Of a DNA stretch of 6,528 nt, positions 1 to 6,305 are shown piece after piece. Each line of letters starts with the position of its first letter. The stretch's first letter is position 1. Source of the DNA: Candidatus Sulfotelmatobacter sp. (GTDB taxonomy: Bacteria > Acidobacteriota > Terriglobia > Terriglobales > Acidobacteriaceae); assembly GCA_030037515.1 (NCBI GenBank), contig JASHRE010000232.1, positions 1 to 6,528 on the forward strand. Reading direction: 5' to 3'. Position numbers and translations under genes: made by a program. The notes beneath the pieces were generated by a model. That model ran no database searches and was not told where the DNA came from. It saw only the letters and a program-made list of their open reading frames with translations.

Positions 1-2
1 CC

Positions 3-197
3 CAAACTGGCAACGCCTTTCGCCACTGTAGTGATCCCGCGGCTCTCCAGGAGATGGCAGATTCCTTAACCGCGAAGGACCTCCAACGCTGTGGTCACAA
101 ATGGATCAAACGCCTGATTCCTTTTTTCACTGGCTCCGAACGACGTGAGCACCGCTGCTGGCATCAGCTGTTCTTTGCCCAGGTGGAATACTGCGAT
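3..197 (+). pseudogene. 5'-side fragment of a host gene split by the insertion (uncharacterised protein)
   Basis: The frame is open from the left edge of the window (QTGNAFRHCSDPAALQEM...) and reads sensibly to ...CWHQLFFAQVEYCD at 197. The true start probably lies outside the window, because the reading continues upstream of the ATG at 54. After 197 the frame crosses a palindrome and IS91-end DNA and stops at 270-272 after about 25 unrelated residues. The expected continuation, CDNLIFRRRAALDQL..., is found in frame at 6334-6528, so the two pieces are one interrupted gene. From memory, the joined sequence resembles a widespread uncharacterised protein family of soil bacteria with a conserved F-x-Q-x-E-Y-C-D-N-x-I-F segment. 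I know no function for it. The gene is presumably inactive here. Confidence 0.75.
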
Positions 198-223
198 TTT
201 GTTGCCGGCAACAAAATCGCAGT
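190..223. repeat. Perfect 34-bp palindrome at the left insertion junction
   Basis: The arm ACTGCGATTTTGTTGCC (190-206) is followed directly, with no loop, by its exact reverse complement (207-223). The first eight bases are the end of the broken host gene (TAC TGC GAT). The last two overlap the proposed left end of the IS91 element. The inverted half therefore contains ATCGCAGT, a reversed copy of the host target. The sequence could extrude a cruciform. It may be a protein-binding site, the end of a small inserted element, or a by-product of transposition; the sequence does not say which. Confidence 0.9.
191..197. repeat. Left copy of the 7-bp direct repeat CTGCGAT flanking the whole insertion
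   Basis: CTGCGAT here is the last host-gene sequence before the inserted DNA. The same seven bases sit at 6333-6339, immediately outside the RIT right end, where the host gene resumes. The match is eight bases (ACTGCGAT) if the terminal A of the RIT repeat is counted. It looks like a target-site duplication of the first insertion event. Confidence 0.65.
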
Positions 224-236
224 TGGACTAAACCGC
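222..236. repeat. Left terminal inverted repeat of the IS91 element
   Basis: GTTGGACTAAACCGC matches the reverse complement of 2722-2736 at 14 of 15 positions (the sixth base differs). It runs straight into a small hairpin, ACCGC-TAC-GCGGT (232-244). Short subterminal hairpins are typical of IS91-family ends. By family convention the end upstream of the transposase would be the termination end. Confidence 0.6.
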
Positions 237-337
237 TACGCGGTAGGAATCCGCACGACATTCAGTTCGTGACTTCGGGGATCCATCTGGTCTCGCTCCT
301 CCGTCTTGTTCCCGGGTAAGCCCCTTTTGCGGAACCA

Positions 338-364
338 TGGAGTCGCTGCTTGCAGCGAATTCCA
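338..364 (+). other. Hairpin in the leader of the IS91 integrase gene
   Basis: TCGCTGC (343-349) pairs perfectly with GCAGCGA (352-358) across a two-base TT loop. TGGA (338-341) pairs with TCCA (361-364) beyond a small internal bulge. The stem ends seven bases before the Shine-Dalgarno sequence at 371, so it could modulate translation of the integrase. A related sequence recurs downstream of the transposase (2541-2565), so a structural role at the element ends is an alternative. Confidence 0.4.
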
Positions 365-370
365 TCCGAC

Positions 371-377
371 AAAGGAG
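371..377 (+). promoter_or_regulatory. Ribosome binding site that fixes the integrase start at 384
   Basis: AAAGGAG lies six bases before the ATG at 384. The frame is open further upstream to an ATG at 306, but that start has no comparable site and would add 26 residues unlike any tyrosine recombinase N-terminus. Confidence 0.75.
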
Positions 378-383
378 CTTTCC

Positions 384-1265
384 ATGACATCCCTTCGGCA
401 ACGCATGCTCGAGGACATGCAGATCCGGAATTTGGCGGTGAACACTCAGGAGTTGTACGTCCAGCAGGTCTCACTGTTCGCACGCTACTTCAACCAGTCA
501 CCCGAGCGGTTAAAACCGGAGCAGATTCGTGCCTATCAAGTCTACTTGACCAACGAAAGGAAGTTAGCCACCAGTTCGATCCTTGTCTCCATTTCCGCGC
601 TTCGCTTTCTGTATAAAGTCACTCTCAAGAGGGACTGGACTTTCGCAGACATCATCCCTGCTCCGAAAAAGCCTCAAACCCTGCCCGTGGTCCTCAGTCC
701 CGAGGAAGTCATACAGTTCCTGGCCTGCGTGGCTAACAGGAAGCACCGTGCCATCTTGACCACCTGCTACGGAGCCGGCCTGCGCGTCTCCGAGGCCATC
801 GCTCTTACACCCCCGGCCATCGACAGCAAGCGCATGGTCTTGCGGGTTGAGCAAGGCAAGGGAATGAAGGATCGCTACGTGATGCTCTCCCCAAAGCTGT
901 TGGAGATCCTGCGAACGTGGTGGCGAGTGGAAAGGCCTGAGCACTGGCTCTTTCCCGGTGATATGCCGAGCCAGCACATTGGCCGGGCGGCGGTGGAGCA
1001 CGAGTGCCAGAAAGCCCACCGTATTTGCAAAATCTCCAAGCCCATCACCCCACACTCCTTGAGGCATGCATTTGCCGTCCACCTTCTGGAGCAAGGCACC
1101 GATGTTCGTACTATTCAACTGCTCCTTGGACATCGCAGCCTCGCCACTACCGCAAAATATCTCCGCATCGCGACCAGTAAAGTGTGTTCGACGTCGAGCC
1201 CGCTTGATTTGTTGCCGCACCCCGTTCCCCTGGAGGTCAAGCCCACTCCGCCACCACTCTTCTAG
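384..1265 (+). CDS. Tyrosine recombinase (phage-integrase / Xer-like) of the IS91 element
   Basis: A 293-residue site-specific recombinase of XerC/XerD size, expected to cut and rejoin DNA through a covalent 3'-phosphotyrosine. Residues 1-90 form the SAM-like core-binding domain (MTSLRQRMLEDM... to ...RFLYKVTLKRDW). The catalytic domain follows: R134 in GAGLRVSE, K159 in QGKGMKDR, H224 and R227 in TPHSLRHAF, H250 in LLGHRS, and the nucleophile Y259 in TTAKYL. The set is complete, so the enzyme looks functional. The C-terminus after Y259 is a proline-rich tail. A strong ribosome binding site precedes the start, and the transposase follows 12 bp after the stop, implying one transcript. Its role in IS91-type elements is not settled; resolving transposition intermediates is one possibility. 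It is only distantly similar to the three RIT recombinases. Confidence 0.92.
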   Translation: MTSLRQRMLEDMQIRNLAVNTQELYVQQVSLFARYFNQSPERLKPEQIRAYQVYLTNERKLATSSILVSISALRFLYKVTLKRDWTFADIIPAPKKPQTLPVVLSPEEVIQFLACVANRKHRAILTTCYGAGLRVSEAIALTPPAIDSKRMVLRVEQGKGMKDRYVMLSPKLLEILRTWWRVERPEHWLFPGDMPSQHIGRAAVEHECQKAHRICKISKPITPHSLRHAFAVHLLEQGTDVRTIQLLLGHRSLATTAKYLRIATSKVCSTSSPLDLLPHPVPLEVKPTPPPLF

Positions 1266-1277
1266 CCGCTGGGCCCC

Positions 1278-2483
1278 ATGGATCGCCCCAAGCTGGAAGT
1301 GGCGGACATCTTCCGCCTCTATGGAGAAGCTTATCGTCAGAAGCACGGTGTGTCGCTCTCCACGGCGCAGCGGCGCGTCATGACCGCGATCGAGGTGTGT
1401 CGCACGGCAGCCCTCGGCGGTCATCTCGAACACTGCGACAGCTGTCCCTACGAACGGCCTTGCTACGATAGCTGCCGCGATCGTCATTGCCCCAAGTGTC
1501 AGTCGCTCGCTCGTGCAGAGTGGGTCGAAAAACGAAAAACCGAAGTCTTGCACTGCCAATACTTCCACGTGGTTTTTACACTGCCCGAAGACATCGCTGC
1601 CCTCGCTTACCAGAACAAGGATTTGGTCTACGGCATCCTGTTCCGAGCTACGGCCGAGACCTTGTCTACTATCGCGGCCGATCCCAAACATCTGGGCGCC
1701 GAGATCGGCTTCTTCGCCGTGCTTCACACCTGGGGACAAAACCTGCTTTTTCATCCCCACTTGCACTGTGTGGTCCCGGGCGGCGGAATCTCGCCCGATG
1801 GTACCCGTTGGGTTCCTTGCCGCCCCGGTTTCTTCTTGCCAGTACGCGTGCTATCCCGTTTGTTCCGCCGTTTGTTCTTGACTTATCTGGAGCAGGCCTT
1901 CGACGCTGGCCAGTTACACTTCTTCTCTTCACTGGAGGCACTTCACGATCCGCCGGCTTTTACCCGTTATCTGGCTCCTGTACGCACGCAGGAATGGGTG
2001 GTCTACGCCAAGCCACCTTTCGCTGGCCCGCAGCAGGTAGTGGACTACGTCGGTCGCTACACCCACCGAGTTGCTATTTCCAATCATCGGATCGTGGATA
2101 TCGAAGACGGGCAGGTCAAATTCCTCTGGCGAGACTACCGCAACAACCATCAGCAGAAGACGATGCAGCTCTCGGCGGAGGAGTTCATTCGGCGATTCCT
2201 CCTCCACGTTCTCCCCAGCGGATTCCATCGCATTCGCTACTACGGCTTCCTGGGCAATCGATATCGCAAGGAGAAGTTGGAGCATTGCCGCCAACTCCTG
2301 AACATGGCTTCACCCAACGAAAGCTCCTCCCAATCCCAGCCATGCGAAGACTATTGTGATCGATACGAGAGGCTCACCGGCCACTCGCTGCGCGAATGTC
2401 CAGTTTGCCATCGTGGCCGGATGATCGTGGTCAAGTTATTGGCCGGGGTTCGTTCTCCCCCGGCCATTCAAAATACGTCATGA
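1278..2483 (+). CDS. IS91-family transposase (HUH/Y2 single-strand nuclease)
   Basis: A 401-residue rolling-circle transposase. The N-terminal zinc-binding region has a cysteine array, C53-x2-C56-x5-C62-x3-C66 and then RHCPKC with C71 and C74. The metal-binding HUH motif is in FHPHLHC (H161-L162-H163), followed by the glycine-rich VVPGGG typical of the family. The catalytic tyrosine pair is Y257 and Y261 in DYVGRYTHRVAISNHRI, spaced YxxxY as in IS91. A second possible zinc site near the C-terminus includes C356, C360, C374 and C377. The length is normal for IS91 transposases, and no frameshift or missing catalytic residue is seen. It starts 12 bp after the integrase stop with no clear ribosome binding site, which suggests translational coupling. 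It would nick at the origin end of the element and attach covalently to the single strand. Confidence 0.95.
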   Translation: MDRPKLEVADIFRLYGEAYRQKHGVSLSTAQRRVMTAIEVCRTAALGGHLEHCDSCPYERPCYDSCRDRHCPKCQSLARAEWVEKRKTEVLHCQYFHVVFTLPEDIAALAYQNKDLVYGILFRATAETLSTIAADPKHLGAEIGFFAVLHTWGQNLLFHPHLHCVVPGGGISPDGTRWVPCRPGFFLPVRVLSRLFRRLFLTYLEQAFDAGQLHFFSSLEALHDPPAFTRYLAPVRTQEWVVYAKPPFAGPQQVVDYVGRYTHRVAISNHRIVDIEDGQVKFLWRDYRNNHQQKTMQLSAEEFIRRFLLHVLPSGFHRIRYYGFLGNRYRKEKLEHCRQLLNMASPNESSSQSQPCEDYCDRYERLTGHSLRECPVCHRGRMIVVKLLAGVRSPPAIQNTS

Positions 2484-2721
2484 TTGAACCCGTGCGACTT
2501 CAAATCGCTGTCTCCATGAGCTCCAGTCGGTCGAGTCGGAGGAGTCGTGTTGCTTGCAGCACTCCGACCCACGCTTCGGCCAACCAATCCCTACCATCTT
2601 GCCCCACTCGTGCTCGCAAAGCCCCCGGAAACATTGTCCACCGAGCTCCTTCACATCACTACCTCTCTCAACTTGGAAACACTTCTCGGCTTACAAAACC
2701 CATAGCACATACATCCTGCCG
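2484..2721. other. Non-coding 3' region of the IS91 element (likely contains the origin end)
   Basis: No convincing gene lies here. It contains three 9-bp-spaced copies of AGTCG(G) at 2525, 2534 and 2543, and an inverted pair GTCGGAG (2535-2541) and CTCCGAC (2562-2568) that can fold. Family knowledge places the rolling-circle origin downstream of the transposase, so these structures are candidates for transposase recognition. This is inference. Confidence 0.4.
2541..2565. repeat. Downstream copy of the IS91 leader hairpin motif
   Basis: This segment shares GGAGTCG and TGCTTGCAGC, in the same order and orientation, with 339-356 in the integrase leader, and ends in TCC like it. The two copies differ by a small insertion between the blocks. 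Both can fold, here through GGAGT (2541-2545) with ACTCC (2561-2565). Placement of one copy on each side of the two genes suggests a recognition motif, but chance cannot be excluded. Confidence 0.35.
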
Positions 2722-2736
2722 GCGGTTTAGCCCAAC
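2722..2736. repeat. Right terminal inverted repeat of the IS91 element
   Basis: GCGGTTTAGCCCAAC is the inverted partner of 222-236, with one mismatch. It lies 238 bp after the transposase stop. By family convention this side would be the rolling-circle origin end. Confidence 0.6.
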
Positions 2737-2738
2737 GA

Positions 2739-2819
2739 ATTTTTAGCTCACCGGCGCGGCTCCCACAATTTTCTTTCTTCGCCCGCACCTACTGGTAGCC
2801 GCGCCGCCGGGCTAAAAAT
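2739..2819. repeat. Imperfect 23-bp inverted repeat with 35-bp loop between the two elements
   Basis: The left arm (2739-2761, starting ATTTTTAGC and ending CGGCGCGGCT) and right arm (2797-2819, starting AGCCGCGCCG and ending GCTAAAAAT) pair at 20 of 23 positions. It fills most of the gap between the IS91 right end and the RIT left end. Beyond the right arm, GCTCTGCA reaches the RIT end. On the other side GA (2737-2738), joined to GCA at 219-221 before the IS91 element, would restore a matching GCAGA. It could be the remains of a miniature inverted-repeat element or part of the IS91 end. It lacks a run of T after the stem on either strand and so does not look like a terminator. Confidence 0.65.
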
Positions 2820-2827
2820 GCTCTGCA

Positions 2828-2854
2828 TTATGTGCCCTCTCCAAATATGTGGCG
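2828..2854. repeat. Left 27-bp terminal inverted repeat of the RIT element
   Basis: It starts TTATGTGCCCTCTCC and ends ATGTGGCG, and is an exact reverse complement of 6306-6332. Homology stops abruptly on both sides. It contains ATGTG twice in the same direction, 17 bp apart (2830 and 2847), which looks like two recombinase-binding half-sites. Confidence 0.95.
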
Positions 2855-2899
2855 TCCGGTTCAGCGAGCCGAGTTATGATGCGGCGGGCCGCGCAGAGT

Positions 2900-2908
2900 A
2901 GGGCACAT
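2900..2908. repeat. Inner inverted copy of the RIT end motif, left side
   Basis: AGGGCACAT is the exact reverse complement of ATGTGCCCT at 2830-2838 in the left terminal repeat, so the left end carries a face-to-face motif pair about 60 bp apart. A similar pair exists at the right end. It lies between the ritC stop and the end of the element, and is probably a recombinase arm site. Confidence 0.5.
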
Positions 2909-2925
2909 TTGCGCTACGGGTCTGC

Positions 2926-3945
2926 TTAGAGCGACGCCAGCCATGACAGAAGCGCCTCATCATCCCGCCAGATTGGCTTAGGGCCAGGAACGTCTGTCGC
3001 AATGGTTGGTGGCTCACAAAGGCGAAGAGCAGCCTGCTTCGCTCGCACTGTGATCTCCGCGTACCGGTTGGTGCTATCAAGCCTGACATGACCCAGCCAA
3101 CCTCGAATCACATTGATATCGACACCCGACTCGAGCAGGTGTACGCCACAGGAATGTCGAAACACATGTGGACTAACGTGGTGGCGGTCAGGACCAGCCT
3201 GTGATGCGTGCAGGTCGCCCGTATGGCGGCGAACGATTTTATAGATTCCAAAACGCGTGAGGGGCCGGCCACGATGGGACGCGAAGACCGGTCTTGCCGA
3301 CGATGCGTTTGGAGGAGCGTTACTGATGAGTTGCTTCAGGAGCTTGGCAGTCTCCTGCCAGAGCGGACAGATGCGCCACTTATCGCCTTTCCCGTGCAAG
3401 CGCACTCGTGGCTGAGACCCTAACTCCAAGTGCTCGACTTGGAGGTCCGCTACTTCCTGCACCCGTCCACCGGAGTTATAGAGCATTAGTAGGAGCGCGC
3501 GGTCGCGCAGGGCGAAGCGGCCCTCGGTCGGCAGCCGATGAAAAAGCGCCGCGATCTCGTCTGTGTCGAGAAAGCGGGTTTCCGGTGGCGGGACACGTTT
3601 GCTCGGAATCGCAGCCACTTGCTGGGCCACGGCAAGGCACTCCGGCACACGTCGTCCCAGAAACTCAAAGAACGTATGCAAGATCGTCAACCGCTGGTTG
3701 CGCGTCCGTCGATGATTGTGGCGTGTATCTTCGAGATACTGGAGGAAACGCAGGACGCGGTCGAGCGTGAGCGCATTGAGGGTGATCTGTGTGAGCCGAC
3801 AGGGCACGTCGGCCACGAGGAAACCCAGAAAGAGCCGCAAAACGTCCCGGTAGGCCTTGATGGAGGTCGGCTGCAAGCCTTTTTGGAGTGGGAGGTCGTC
3901 GGCGAGGAATGCGTGGAGCAAAGCACCAAGCGCGGGAGTACTCAT
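2926..3945 (-). CDS. ritC: RIT element tyrosine recombinase C
   Basis: A 339-residue tyrosine recombinase, third gene of the trio. The SAM-like N-terminal core-binding domain covers about residues 1-110 (LPLQKGLQPTSIKAYRDVLRLF...). The catalytic domain has R161 in NSGGRVQEV, K186 in HGKGDKWR, H260 and R263 in SPHVFRHSC, H286 in WLGHVR and nucleophile Y295 in STNRYAEI. Some 40 residues follow Y295, ending in a tryptophan-containing tail (IWRDDEALLSWLASL). Its ATG overlaps the ritB stop by ATGA, implying translational coupling, with a moderate AGGTGA site four bases upstream. The TAA stop lies 71 bp inside the left terminal repeat. It presumably acts with RitA and RitB on the element ends; the division of labour among the three proteins is not established. 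Confidence 0.92.
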   Translation of the reverse strand: MSTPALGALLHAFLADDLPLQKGLQPTSIKAYRDVLRLFLGFLVADVPCRLTQITLNALTLDRVLRFLQYLEDTRHNHRRTRNQRLTILHTFFEFLGRRVPECLAVAQQVAAIPSKRVPPPETRFLDTDEIAALFHRLPTEGRFALRDRALLLMLYNSGGRVQEVADLQVEHLELGSQPRVRLHGKGDKWRICPLWQETAKLLKQLISNAPPNASSARPVFASHRGRPLTRFGIYKIVRRHTGDLHASQAGPDRHHVSPHVFRHSCGVHLLESGVDINVIRGWLGHVRLDSTNRYAEITVRAKQAALRLCEPPTIATDVPGPKPIWRDDEALLSWLASL

Positions 3946-4919
3946 GGCGTCACCTGCTGGATGAGCGGCTGCGCCCAGCGCTCGAATCGCCGACTGGCCT
4001 CGCTGAGAAGCTCAGTTGTGATGGTCAGATAGACGGCTGTCGAAGAGGGATTGACGTGGCCCATGAATGTGGAAAGCTGAAGCAACCGCGAGGCCGGATC
4101 GACACCTTTGCGGTACCAACAGAGCAAAGTACCCACGGCAAATGAGTGGCGCAGGCTGTGGACGCAGGGAGGACGGGTGCCGTCGGGGATGGGCAACGCG
4201 AGTTGGGTTGCAAGCTCGTGAAAGATCGTGCTGATAGTGCCCGCCGACACCGGCTGGCATTTGCGAAAGGTGAAGATCGGAGGGTTAGCGCCCACTCGTG
4301 GGGTCCGGTCCAGATAGCCAGCAAGGAGCTCGCCCATTTTGGGACCGAAGGGGACTAAGCGGCTCTTGGCGAATTTCGTCTCCCGCACGATGAGCAACTG
4401 CTGCAGAAGATCGACGTCCCTCATGCGAAACCGTGCGACTTCGCTGACGCGGAGGCCCAATCCATACAGGAGCGCGAAGATCGTCCTGTAGGTAAGACCA
4501 CGATGTGAAGTGTTGTGTGTGTCTGCCAAGTTCCCCGCTGCGTCGAGCAGTCGACGAGCGTTGGGTGGATCAAACAGGAAGGGGAGACGAGACGCGGTGG
4601 TGCGCCTGGGTTTGGTTTGCACTGGCGATCGGGGCACGAGGTCTCGAGCCATCAGCCAGTCGAAAAGGCGTCCCACGATACCCAACAATTGGTTGAAACT
4701 ACGTGGCGAAGAGCGAGGACGAGACGCCAGAAACGCCTCGATCACCGGCGGCGTGATGACCTCGAGCGTATCTACGTGCTGTTCGACGAGAAACCGATCC
4801 AACAGACGGAGAACCGATTCGGAGGTGCGCACCCGATAGCCGAGAGACCGTTTATGGGCGAGAAACATCTCAATCCAGGCCTTGAGCGGGCTGCGGAAAC
4901 CAGTCCATCGCGAGGTCAT
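3942..4919 (-). CDS. ritB: RIT element tyrosine recombinase B
   Basis: A 325-residue tyrosine recombinase, middle gene of the trio. The N-terminal core-binding domain covers about residues 10-105 (PLKAWIEMFLAHKRSLGYRV...). The catalytic residues are R157 in GLGLRVSEV, K182 in RETKFAKSRLVP (in the place of the GKG lysine), H254 and R257 in VHSLRHSF, H288 in FMGHVNPSS and Y297 in STAVYLTI. RHSF is followed by an insertion with CWYRKGVDPASR before the second histidine, a spacing longer than in Xer proteins. The gene overlaps both neighbours by ATGA. A strong AGGAGG (4924-4929) sits four bases before the ATG, inside the end of ritA, so translation need not depend wholly on coupling. Confidence 0.92.
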   Translation of the reverse strand: MTSRWTGFRSPLKAWIEMFLAHKRSLGYRVRTSESVLRLLDRFLVEQHVDTLEVITPPVIEAFLASRPRSSPRSFNQLLGIVGRLFDWLMARDLVPRSPVQTKPRRTTASRLPFLFDPPNARRLLDAAGNLADTHNTSHRGLTYRTIFALLYGLGLRVSEVARFRMRDVDLLQQLLIVRETKFAKSRLVPFGPKMGELLAGYLDRTPRVGANPPIFTFRKCQPVSAGTISTIFHELATQLALPIPDGTRPPCVHSLRHSFAVGTLLCWYRKGVDPASRLLQLSTFMGHVNPSSTAVYLTITTELLSEASRRFERWAQPLIQQVTP

Positions 4920-6184
4920 AGGACCTCCTCTCCAGGGCCCACCATGGCAACCTCGCGCAAGGTCTCAACCGCCACCTTGCTGTAAATCTCGGTTGAAGCG
5001 GGACTCGCGTGACCGACATAATCCCCAATGGCTTTCAAGGACCATCCGGCCTCGACGAGACGCTGCACGCAGGAATGGCGGAATGTATGCGACCCCAGTC
5101 GTGGCCCGATGATGCCGGCCTGGTGCAGATAGTGCGCGGCCCGGGAAGAGACAGCTCCCTGAGTGATTGGCGTGCATGGCGCCGTCACACGAAAGAACAA
5201 CTGACGTAACGTGGTCTGCGGTCGGCCTGTCTTCAGGTATTCCAGAATGGCAGCCCCAACGCGAGGTGAGAGTGGATAGGCCGTTGAATGGCCCGCTTTG
5301 CGTGCCGGGATTCGCAAGCGGTCATGGCGCCACTCGATTTCGTCCAGAGTTAGCGCGGCTACTTCGCGAGCCCGGAGCCCATACGTGACCAGCAAGAGCA
5401 GGATCGCGTAATCCCGTCGACCCAAGATGGTCTGCCGATCAACGCTGTCCAACAGTTTCTGCACATCCTCGGCCGTGATCGATAGAGGCAGGTGCGCGAG
5501 CCGATAGCAGGGGGCAGCCTCCACGATCCTGCTAAGATCGCGAGCGATGAGCCGTTCGCGGTACAGATAGCGCAGAAACACACGCAGCAGTCCGCACCGA
5601 ATCCGCACGGTGGAGCGGCTCAGGCCTTTACTCCGCTCGGTTAGAAACCCACTGACCATGGCCGGCGAGAGCTCGCGCAGATCCTCACGCCCCAAATCGG
5701 TCAGATAAGCAGCGAATGCGCGGAGATGCTCGTCGTACAAGCCCAGGGTGGTATCGCGAAGTCCCCGCTCTTGACTGAGGTAGGTCGAAAACCCCGGAGC
5801 CTGATTCGCGAACGGCTCGCGGATCGCCTGCCCACGAGGCCGACCGACGAATCCAGGAACAGCAACGTGCAGCATCTGTTCGATCGTAACCCGTGCATGA
5901 CGAGCCACCAGCAACGACGACCCCGCGGCCCGACGTGGCTGAGGTTGGTGGATCCAGTCGTGCAAGAATGGCTCCAGATAGGTCGGGAGTTCCTCGTACC
6001 TTTGCGCGCCGTGTTCCTGCGCGAACGTACCGAACCGACATAAGATCGACACACGCGCGGCTAGCGTCTTCACGCTGTATCCACGGTCACGCAGCCACGC
6101 GGCATATCCCTCAACCGCTGGTCCGAGCCACGAAGAACGGATCCGGTTAAGGGTTTCCTGGCGGACAAAACAACGCTCCAGCAT
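4916..6184 (-). CDS. ritA: RIT element tyrosine recombinase A
   Basis: A 422-residue recombinase, first and largest of the trio. About 120 extra N-terminal residues (MLERCFVRQETLNRI... with a GYSVKTLAARVSIL segment) precede a core-binding domain around 128-212 and the catalytic domain. Catalytic residues are R271 in YGLRAREV, K296 in PARKAGHS, H366 and R369 in SHTFRHSC, H392 in YVGHASP and nucleophile Y401 in STEIYSKV. The ATG at 6184 is chosen because AAGGAGG lies six bases upstream; an in-frame TTG at 6190 directly abuts that site and is an unlikely start. The stop overlaps the ritB start. The fused N-terminal region suggests an additional DNA-binding or protein-contact role, which is inference. 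Confidence 0.93.
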   Translation of the reverse strand: MLERCFVRQETLNRIRSSWLGPAVEGYAAWLRDRGYSVKTLAARVSILCRFGTFAQEHGAQRYEELPTYLEPFLHDWIHQPQPRRAAGSSLLVARHARVTIEQMLHVAVPGFVGRPRGQAIREPFANQAPGFSTYLSQERGLRDTTLGLYDEHLRAFAAYLTDLGREDLRELSPAMVSGFLTERSKGLSRSTVRIRCGLLRVFLRYLYRERLIARDLSRIVEAAPCYRLAHLPLSITAEDVQKLLDSVDRQTILGRRDYAILLLLVTYGLRAREVAALTLDEIEWRHDRLRIPARKAGHSTAYPLSPRVGAAILEYLKTGRPQTTLRQLFFRVTAPCTPITQGAVSSRAAHYLHQAGIIGPRLGSHTFRHSCVQRLVEAGWSLKAIGDYVGHASPASTEIYSKVAVETLREVAMVGPGEEVL

Positions 6185-6190
6185 GGACAA

Positions 6191-6197
6191 CCTCCTT
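6191..6197 (-). promoter_or_regulatory. Strong ribosome binding site of ritA
   Basis: On the minus strand AAGGAGG is followed by TTGTCC and the ATG at 6184, an ideal six-base spacing. It decides the start of ritA against the TTG at 6190. Confidence 0.85.
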
Positions 6198-6240
6198 GCG
6201 CCTTTTGCGCTCGGCGATTGTTCTCCACAGTGGCTTGCTC

Positions 6241-6246
6241 ATTATG
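6241..6246 (-). promoter_or_regulatory. Possible -10 element of the rit operon promoter, overlapping the inner end motif
   Basis: On the minus strand this reads CATAAT, five of six bases of the consensus -10 box, 56 bp before the ritA start. No good -35 box is visible 16-18 bases upstream. It lies within the inner copy of the RIT end motif (6242-6251), so recombinase binding there could repress the operon. This is tentative. Confidence 0.25.
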
Positions 6247-6251
6247 TGACC
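6242..6251. repeat. Inner inverted copy of the RIT end motif, right side
   Basis: TTATGTGACC faces the outer copy at the right end (GGGCACATAA at 6323-6332) and matches it at 9 of 10 bases after reverse complementing. The left end shows the same outer-inner arrangement, so each RIT end spans roughly 83-91 bp with a motif at both edges. It also covers the putative ritA promoter. Confidence 0.5.
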
Positions 6252-6305
6252 ACAGACACCTCTAACGTCTGGAATTTCACCAGGAAACGACCTCGTTGCC
6301 CAACC

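Larger units (their letters stand above)
222..2736 (+). mobile_element. IS91-family rolling-circle element carrying a tyrosine recombinase and an HUH transposase
   Basis: A 2,515-bp unit bounded by the imperfect inverted repeat GTTGGACTAAACCGC (222-236) and GCGGTTTAGCCCAAC (2722-2736), 14 of 15 bases matching. It encloses an integrase-like gene and an IS91-type Y2 transposase in the same orientation. A subgroup of IS91 elements is known to carry an extra tyrosine recombinase upstream of the transposase. IS91 transposition is thought to use single-stranded rolling-circle intermediates, starting at an origin end downstream of the transposase and ending at a terminator end upstream. No obvious target duplication abuts the ends, as expected for this family. 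The gene content is certain. The exact ends are inferred from the repeats and could be off by several bases. Confidence 0.75.

Noticed and set aside
54..272. A free-standing 72-residue small protein
   Set aside because: The frame is open upstream to the window edge, and its last 25 residues are palindrome and IS91-end DNA. It is better explained as the truncated front part of the split host gene.
564..1766. A 400-codon open frame on the minus strand, antisense to the integrase and transposase
   Set aside because: It overlaps two genes with clear catalytic motifs, matches no family I recognise, and has the biased composition of a shadow frame in GC-rich coding DNA.
1487..2359. A 290-codon plus-strand frame inside the IS91 transposase
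   Set aside because: It is out of frame with a gene bearing intact zinc, HUH and Y2 motifs, and its arginine- and proline-rich translation is typical of a shadow.
2396..2746. A 116-codon open frame over the end of the transposase and the IS91 3' end
   Set aside because: Low-complexity serine- and arginine-rich translation, no ribosome binding site, and it crosses the terminal inverted repeat.
2739..2819. The inverted repeat as a transcription terminator for the IS91 operon
   Set aside because: The loop is 35 bases and no T-run follows the stem on either strand.
2926..6184. The three recombinases as a Tn554-type transposition module
   Set aside because: Tn554 has two recombinases of other sizes plus a small non-recombinase TnpC. 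Here all three are full tyrosine recombinases of 422, 325 and 339 residues with terminal inverted repeats, which is the RIT layout.
6188..6190. TTG as the ritA start codon
   Set aside because: It abuts the Shine-Dalgarno sequence with no spacing; the ATG at 6184 has ideal six-base spacing.
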